A DNA stretch of 64,000 nt from Mycolicibacterium goodii (lineage in GTDB: Bacteria; Actinomycetota; Actinomycetes; Mycobacteriales; Mycobacteriaceae). Shown here piece by piece: positions 60,346 to 64,000 of the stretch (its first letter is position 1; each line of letters starts with the position of its first letter). A model generated the notes under the pieces. The model did not search any database, was not told the DNA's origin, and saw only the letters and a list, made by a program, of their open reading frames with translations. Both the position numbers and the translations under genes were made by a program. The DNA lies in NCBI RefSeq assembly GCF_022370755.2, contig NZ_CP092364.2, forward strand, positions 5,270,001 through 5,334,000, written 5' to 3'.

Positions 60346-61376
60346 GAGCGTGCCCTCGGATCAACAGCAGCGTGCAAGAGGTCGGCGAGTAGGTTGCCGG
60401 CCAGAACGATCAGTGCGGTGATCACTGCCGCCCCCTGGATGGTCGGATAGTCACGTTGAGAGACAGCGTTGACCAGTTGGGTGCCGATACCGGGCAAGTC
60501 GAAGACAGCCTCGATGACGGCGGCGCCGCCGATGAGCGTGCCGATGTTCATCCCGACGACTGAGATGGTGGGCATCAAGCTGTTGGGCAGAATGTGACGA
60601 AGTGCGACGCGCAACGGGCTGTGGCCTCGTAGGACCGCGGCCTCGATGAAGTCTTCGTTCATGATCTGGCGGGCGCTGGTCCAGACCGCGCGGTGAACCA
60701 GGGCACCGAGATAGGCGCTGAGCGCCAATGCAGGCAACCACACGAATTGCGCGTTGTCGGGCCAGTTTCCGGCCCATCCGCCCGCAGGTGCCATCCCCCA
60801 GCGCACCGCCACGAACACGAGCATTATGAGCCCGAGCAGGAACGGTGGCGTGGCCAGTGAGGTGGTGGAGAGCACTTCGAGGGCGCTGCGGATCCATCCC
60901 GATCTGGACAGGGCCGCGGTCAACCCGCTCAGCGCGCCGATGATGACCGAAAAGACCACGGTCACCGCAATGACCGACAGCGTGACTGACAGCGGTGGCA
61001 GTAGCAGGCTCTCCACCGACCGTCCGGGGTGTGCCACTGATTGGCCGAACTTTCCTCGGACGACATCGCCGATGTAGGAGACGAATTGGGTCAGCAGCGG
61101 CTGGTCGAGGCCGAGCGAGCTACGCAAGGCTGCAACTTTGTCAGGTGAGGCGTGGAATCCCAGGATGGTGCGGGCGGGGTCCCCGGGCACGAGGTGGACC
61201 AGGACGAAACTGAGGACGACCACGATGGCGGTGACGATGAGCGAGTCCAGCAGTCGCTTCCCCACTGCCATCGCTGCACGTGTGATTCCGGCGGAGCGCG
61301 TGCCCGATCGCGGGATAGCTGGTTCGCTGCCCGGTTCAGCGGATGGAGGTCGGCCGGTGTCGGCGAGCGCGGTCAC
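60342..61376 (-). CDS. oppB: Oligopeptide ABC transporter permease, OppB type
   Basis: 344 residues with about six hydrophobic segments. GTG 61376 overlaps the oppA stop. LVHLVPGDPARTILGF, SYIGDVVRGKFGQSV and the EAA loop RGHSPLRVALRHILPNSLMP are typical of OppB/DppB. The C-terminal segment FDLPGIGTQLVNAVSQRDYPTIQG is also diagnostic. It has an N-terminal Pro/Ser-rich extension of about 35 residues before helix 1. Confidence 0.92.
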   Translation of the reverse strand: MTALADTGRPPSAEPGSEPAIPRSGTRSAGITRAAMAVGKRLLDSLIVTAIVVVLSFVLVHLVPGDPARTILGFHASPDKVAALRSSLGLDQPLLTQFVSYIGDVVRGKFGQSVAHPGRSVESLLLPPLSVTLSVIAVTVVFSVIIGALSGLTAALSRSGWIRSALEVLSTTSLATPPFLLGLIMLVFVAVRWGMAPAGGWAGNWPDNAQFVWLPALALSAYLGALVHRAVWTSARQIMNEDFIEAAVLRGHSPLRVALRHILPNSLMPTISVVGMNIGTLIGGAAVIEAVFDLPGIGTQLVNAVSQRDYPTIQGAAVITALIVLAGNLLADLLHAAVDPRARS

Positions 61377-62956
61377 AGGCCCGGCCCCCGGTCGCTGGTG
61401 CCGACCTCATAGACGCCGCTCGGTGTGAGCGCGACCAGTCGCGGAGAGATCCGTGAGGCCCACGTCGTCGCGAAATCGGTGAGCGGAACGTAGGGCATGT
61501 CCTCCTGGAACAACGCGTTGATGTCGGCGAGCAGTTCTCGTCGCCTTTGCTGGTCGGACGTGGCGGAGAGATCGTTGATGAGGGCGGTCATTGCCGCAGA
61601 GTCGTAGCCGGACCACAACGAGTTGATGCCTCCCTCGGGAGTCAGTCCGTAGCGCAGCATCACCAACTCCGGCGAGTTCACCACATCCCAAAGGTCGTTC
61701 GATTGAAGTTGGAAATTGCCGTTCTGTTCATTGGCCGCCAGCGTTGAGGCATCGATCGTGTTGATTTCGACCTTGATCCCGATCTCGGCGAGATTCTGCT
61801 GCACGATCTGAGCGATCGAGTCGTACGGGGGAAACCCCGCCTTCTGCATGATTTCCAGGGTGCAGCCGCTTTCACACTCGGTGCCTTGGAGCAGTTTCCT
61901 GGCTTTCGGGAGGTCCTTGGCAATGGGGGCATTGGGGTCGTGCCCTTCCATGATGGAGGGTAGGAAGCTGCCCAGGGGCTTGTTTCGACCCAAATAGGCG
62001 ATGTCGTTGATCTGATTGCGGTCGACCGCCGCCGAGATCGCCTTGCGCACATTGACGTCGCGCAGTGGACCGGCGTTGTTGTTCATCTCCAGGTACACGC
62101 CTCCGTACCTGCTCGCGACGTAGGCTTTGGCCGGTTCGGCGACCTGGGCGGCAAGGTTGGCCGGCATCTGATGGGCAATATCGATCTGGCCGGTTCCAAG
62201 CTGCAATAGACGTGTATTGGCGTCGATTACGACGCGAAAGACGATGCTGTCCACGACGGGTGAAAGATCACTGGGGTAATGCGGGTTGCGAGTAAACGTG
62301 ATCTCCGAAGTTTCCACGCGGTCAAGCGTGTACGGCCCAGCCGACACCGGTTTGACGAAGAAGTCGGGCGTATTCACGCGATCGGCCGGATAGACACTCA
62401 GCAGTGGCTCGGTCAACGCCATCGGAAACGCAGCCGCAGGGTATTTGAGGTGGAACACCACCTTCTTCTCGTCAGGCGCACTCACCTCCTTGAGTGCGGC
62501 GAGCAGGCCGGCGTTGGCATTGGCGTCGTCGGTGAGGGCCCGCTTGAAACTCGCTTCGACGTCCCTGCTGGTCAGCTTGGTCCCGTCGGAGAACTTCGCG
62601 TCGGAACGCAATGTGCACATGTAGTCGAGGTGGTCGGCCGACAGTGCGCATTCTTGTGCCAGCGACGGTCGCACACCTGAAGGACCTTGCTCGACGAGGG
62701 TGCCGGCGATCATCGACAGGGACATGACTTCGACGTCGGCAACGGCCCGGTTCGGATCCACCGTTCCCAGCGGCGCCCCGACGCCGATAGAAACTACCGC
62801 GGGTATTTCAGTGGGGAGAGCGCCGTCGACACTGGCAGTCGTCGATGCCGATTCCGGCACCGATTCCCCTCCGCCACAAGCTGCTACGAGCGTCGCAGAC
62901 ACCGCAACGGGCCACACCCAGGCGTATGGGATCATCACACGCTTCCTGGTACTCAT
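61373..62956 (-). CDS. oppA: Oligopeptide ABC transporter substrate-binding lipoprotein (OppA/DppA, paralogue 1)
   Basis: About 527 residues. A basic N-terminus (STRKRV) and hydrophobic core end in the lipobox LVAAC, so it is a lipoprotein. SBP family 5 landmarks are LRSDAKFSDGTKLTSRDVEASFKRAL, KPVSAGPYTLD, VRKAISAAVDRNQI and GNFQLQSND. It binds the peptide outside the membrane and delivers it to OppBC. ATG 62956 is used; GTG 62962 is an alternative. It overlaps oppB. Highly similar to the truncated paralogue at 63.3-64 kb. Confidence 0.9.
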   Translation of the reverse strand: MSTRKRVMIPYAWVWPVAVSATLVAACGGGESVPESASTTASVDGALPTEIPAVVSIGVGAPLGTVDPNRAVADVEVMSLSMIAGTLVEQGPSGVRPSLAQECALSADHLDYMCTLRSDAKFSDGTKLTSRDVEASFKRALTDDANANAGLLAALKEVSAPDEKKVVFHLKYPAAAFPMALTEPLLSVYPADRVNTPDFFVKPVSAGPYTLDRVETSEITFTRNPHYPSDLSPVVDSIVFRVVIDANTRLLQLGTGQIDIAHQMPANLAAQVAEPAKAYVASRYGGVYLEMNNNAGPLRDVNVRKAISAAVDRNQINDIAYLGRNKPLGSFLPSIMEGHDPNAPIAKDLPKARKLLQGTECESGCTLEIMQKAGFPPYDSIAQIVQQNLAEIGIKVEINTIDASTLAANEQNGNFQLQSNDLWDVVNSPELVMLRYGLTPEGGINSLWSGYDSAAMTALINDLSATSDQQRRRELLADINALFQEDMPYVPLTDFATTWASRISPRLVALTPSGVYEVGTSDRGPGL

Positions 62957-62978
62957 ATACACATCCCGTCATCCACTG

Positions 62979-63052
62979 ATACTATCTCTCTAGTGAACAG
63001 CAGCGGACCCGTCATGTCAACGAAAAAGTGTGGCGCAGTTCGCATAACGCGG
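62979..63052 (-). promoter_or_regulatory. Predicted promoter of the opp-alr operon and a degenerate IclR-type site (F)
   Basis: On the minus strand TTGACA (forward 63015-63020) is a perfect -35, but the best -10 at 17 bp is only TTCACT. Downstream TAGTAT (forward 62979-62984) is a good TANNNT element 22 bp before the ATG. GTTCGCATAACGCGG at 63038-63052 differs from the IclR site consensus mainly by one central base and lies just upstream of the TTGACA. Confidence 0.4.
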
Positions 63053-63255
63053 TACATCAACAAGTAGACCACTGCGGCCGAGGGCCTCGCTCGGCGTAGT
63101 TCGGAACCAGGTGGCCCTGAAGACAAGTCAGCCATGGAACCCGTTGCGGTCCCCCACCTTTCGTGCGCCACGGTCCACAAGTGGCCGGCGCCGATTCAGA
63201 TAGACGACGCGGCCCAGCGATTGGGCACGCAACGACCCATTAACACTACGGAGAC

Positions 63256-63293
63256 AACCTGGGCTCGGCCCCGCAAGGGGTCGAGCCCAGGTT
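63256..63293 (-). terminator. Hairpin terminator after the second oppA paralogue
   Basis: AACCTGGGCTCG (63256-63267) and CGAGCCCAGGTT (63282-63293) form a perfect 12-bp stem with inner CCCC/GGGG pairing. It lies 25 bp downstream of the minus-strand stop at 63318 and separates the two oppA genes. Confidence 0.8.
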
Positions 63294-63317
63294 GGTGATG
63301 TGCCGGTGCGCAGGACC

Positions 63318-64000
63318 TTACTGCCCTGGGCCCGACTGCTCAGTCCCTACTCGATAGACGCCGCCCGGGGTGTAGGCCACGATGCGCGGCGAGAGTGAAG
63401 ACGCCCAGATGTTGGCCTGGTCCACCAGTGGGATGAACGGTAGGTCAGTGGCGAACAGGGCGTTGATCTTTGCGAAGAGGTCGGCGCGTGCCTTCGGGTC
63501 GTCAGTCGACGAGAGTTGCTCCACGAGATCGGTCATGGCCGGTGAATCGTAGCCTGAGAACAGTGAATCGATGCCTCCGCCGGGTGTCAATCCATAAGGC
63601 AGCATGACCAATTCTGGTGCGTTGACGATGTCGAAAAGGTTACCGACTTCCATCTGGAAGTTGCCATTCTGCTCGTTGGTGTCAGCGGTGGCCTGGTCGA
63701 CGGTTTGAACTGCGACCTTGATGCCGACCTCATCGAGATTCTGCTGAACGATGGTAGCGATGGCGTCATATGGTGCAAAACCCGATCGAACCATGATGGT
63801 CAGCTCACACCCATCCTCACACGCACTGCCGCGCAGCAGCTCTCGCGCCTTGTCGACATCGCGGTCGGTAGGCACAGTTGGATCGTGGCCTTCCATCGCC
63901 GACGGCAGGTAGCTACCGAGCACGTGGTTCTGGCCGAGGTAGGCGATGCCGTTGATCTGATTGCGGTCGATGGCCGCGGAAATGGCCTGCCGAACTTTGG
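63318..64000 (-). CDS. Oligopeptide-binding protein paralogue 2, 5' end beyond the window
   Basis: The C-terminal 227 residues are present, in frame to the window edge; the start is outside. The sequence is closely related to paralogue 1: AISAAIDRNQI, EGHDP, CEDGCELTI, GIKVAVQTVD, NEQNGNFQMEV, YGLTPGGGIDSLFSGYDS, and GVYRVGTEQSGPGQ at the end. It belongs to SBP family 5. A terminator follows it, so it is transcribed separately from the opp operon and may share the OppBCDF channel with a different peptide specificity. Confidence 0.88.
   Translation of the reverse strand, partial: KVRQAISAAIDRNQINGIAYLGQNHVLGSYLPSAMEGHDPTVPTDRDVDKARELLRGSACEDGCELTIMVRSGFAPYDAIATIVQQNLDEVGIKVAVQTVDQATADTNEQNGNFQMEVGNLFDIVNAPELVMLPYGLTPGGGIDSLFSGYDSPAMTDLVEQLSSTDDPKARADLFAKINALFATDLPFIPLVDQANIWASSLSPRIVAYTPGGVYRVGTEQSGPGQ

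Noticed and set aside
1..64000. Mobile elements, CRISPR arrays, tRNA genes
   Set aside because: No transposase, integrase, regularly spaced repeat or tRNA-like cloverleaf was recognised by eye. A tRNA and IS database scan would be needed to exclude small or decayed copies.

Overview
The window is high-GC actinobacterial DNA. I read it as a fast-growing Mycobacterium/Mycolicibacterium of the M. smegmatis type. This is an inference from the gene set: a fused B12-dependent diol dehydratase, MmgE/PrpD and DUF1361 proteins, small secreted proteins with Ala-x-Ala signal peptides, frequent GTG starts, 4-bp ATGA/GTGA overlaps and TANNNT promoters. No rRNA, tRNA, CRISPR array or insertion sequence was seen. 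Almost everything is accessory catabolism and transport under local regulators.

Layout. 1-3.4 kb: end of a GH4 glycosidase gene, nagB, a decayed second MmgE/PrpD gene, an intact MmgE/PrpD gene and an IclR regulator. 3.5-10.6 kb: PucR regulator and APC permease facing a coenzyme-B12 diol dehydratase operon (alpha-beta fusion, gamma subunit, reactivase) with no microcompartment shell genes in the window. 10.6-17.7 kb: a 55-aa secreted peptide with a perfect terminator, a DUF1361 membrane protein, an MFS/IlvD-type dehydratase/FAD oxidoreductase operon facing a GntR gene, and a Cys-repeat lipoprotein. 17.7-23.5 kb: a GntR-headed operon (MFS, HAD hydrolase, aminotransferase, RidA, amidase) with two identical palindromes. 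23.8-30 kb: a 2-oxo acid/acetoin dehydrogenase complex (acoA, acoB, acoC, lpd) and an AcoR-like regulator that has lost the sigma-54 domain.

30-47.8 kb holds a nitrogen-compound region bracketed by two paralogous IclR regulators: SDR-amidase-SDR-NCS1 permease, a ureohydrolase, MFS-creatininase-NCS1, and an operon of amine oxidase, aldehyde dehydrogenase, DUF1989 protein, isochorismatase-family amidohydrolase and aminotransferase. Five near-identical 15-bp palindromes (GTKCGCATAGCGMAC type) lie in front of the divergent units. I infer one IclR regulon for uptake and hydrolysis of a guanidino/ureido/amide-type compound, then oxidation of the freed amine. The substrate is not known. The first NCS1 gene appears to be coupled to a 20-codon leader peptide.

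47.9-56.3 kb: a small secreted protein, a monomeric sarcosine oxidase-like enzyme, then a polyamine-type cluster (XRE-cupin regulator, four-gene ABC transporter, PuuB-like oxidase, DUF861 cupin). 56.4-64 kb, minus strand: an oligopeptide ABC operon (oppA-B-C-D-F order) ending in an overlapping alanine racemase gene, preceded by a second, truncated oppA paralogue that runs off the window.
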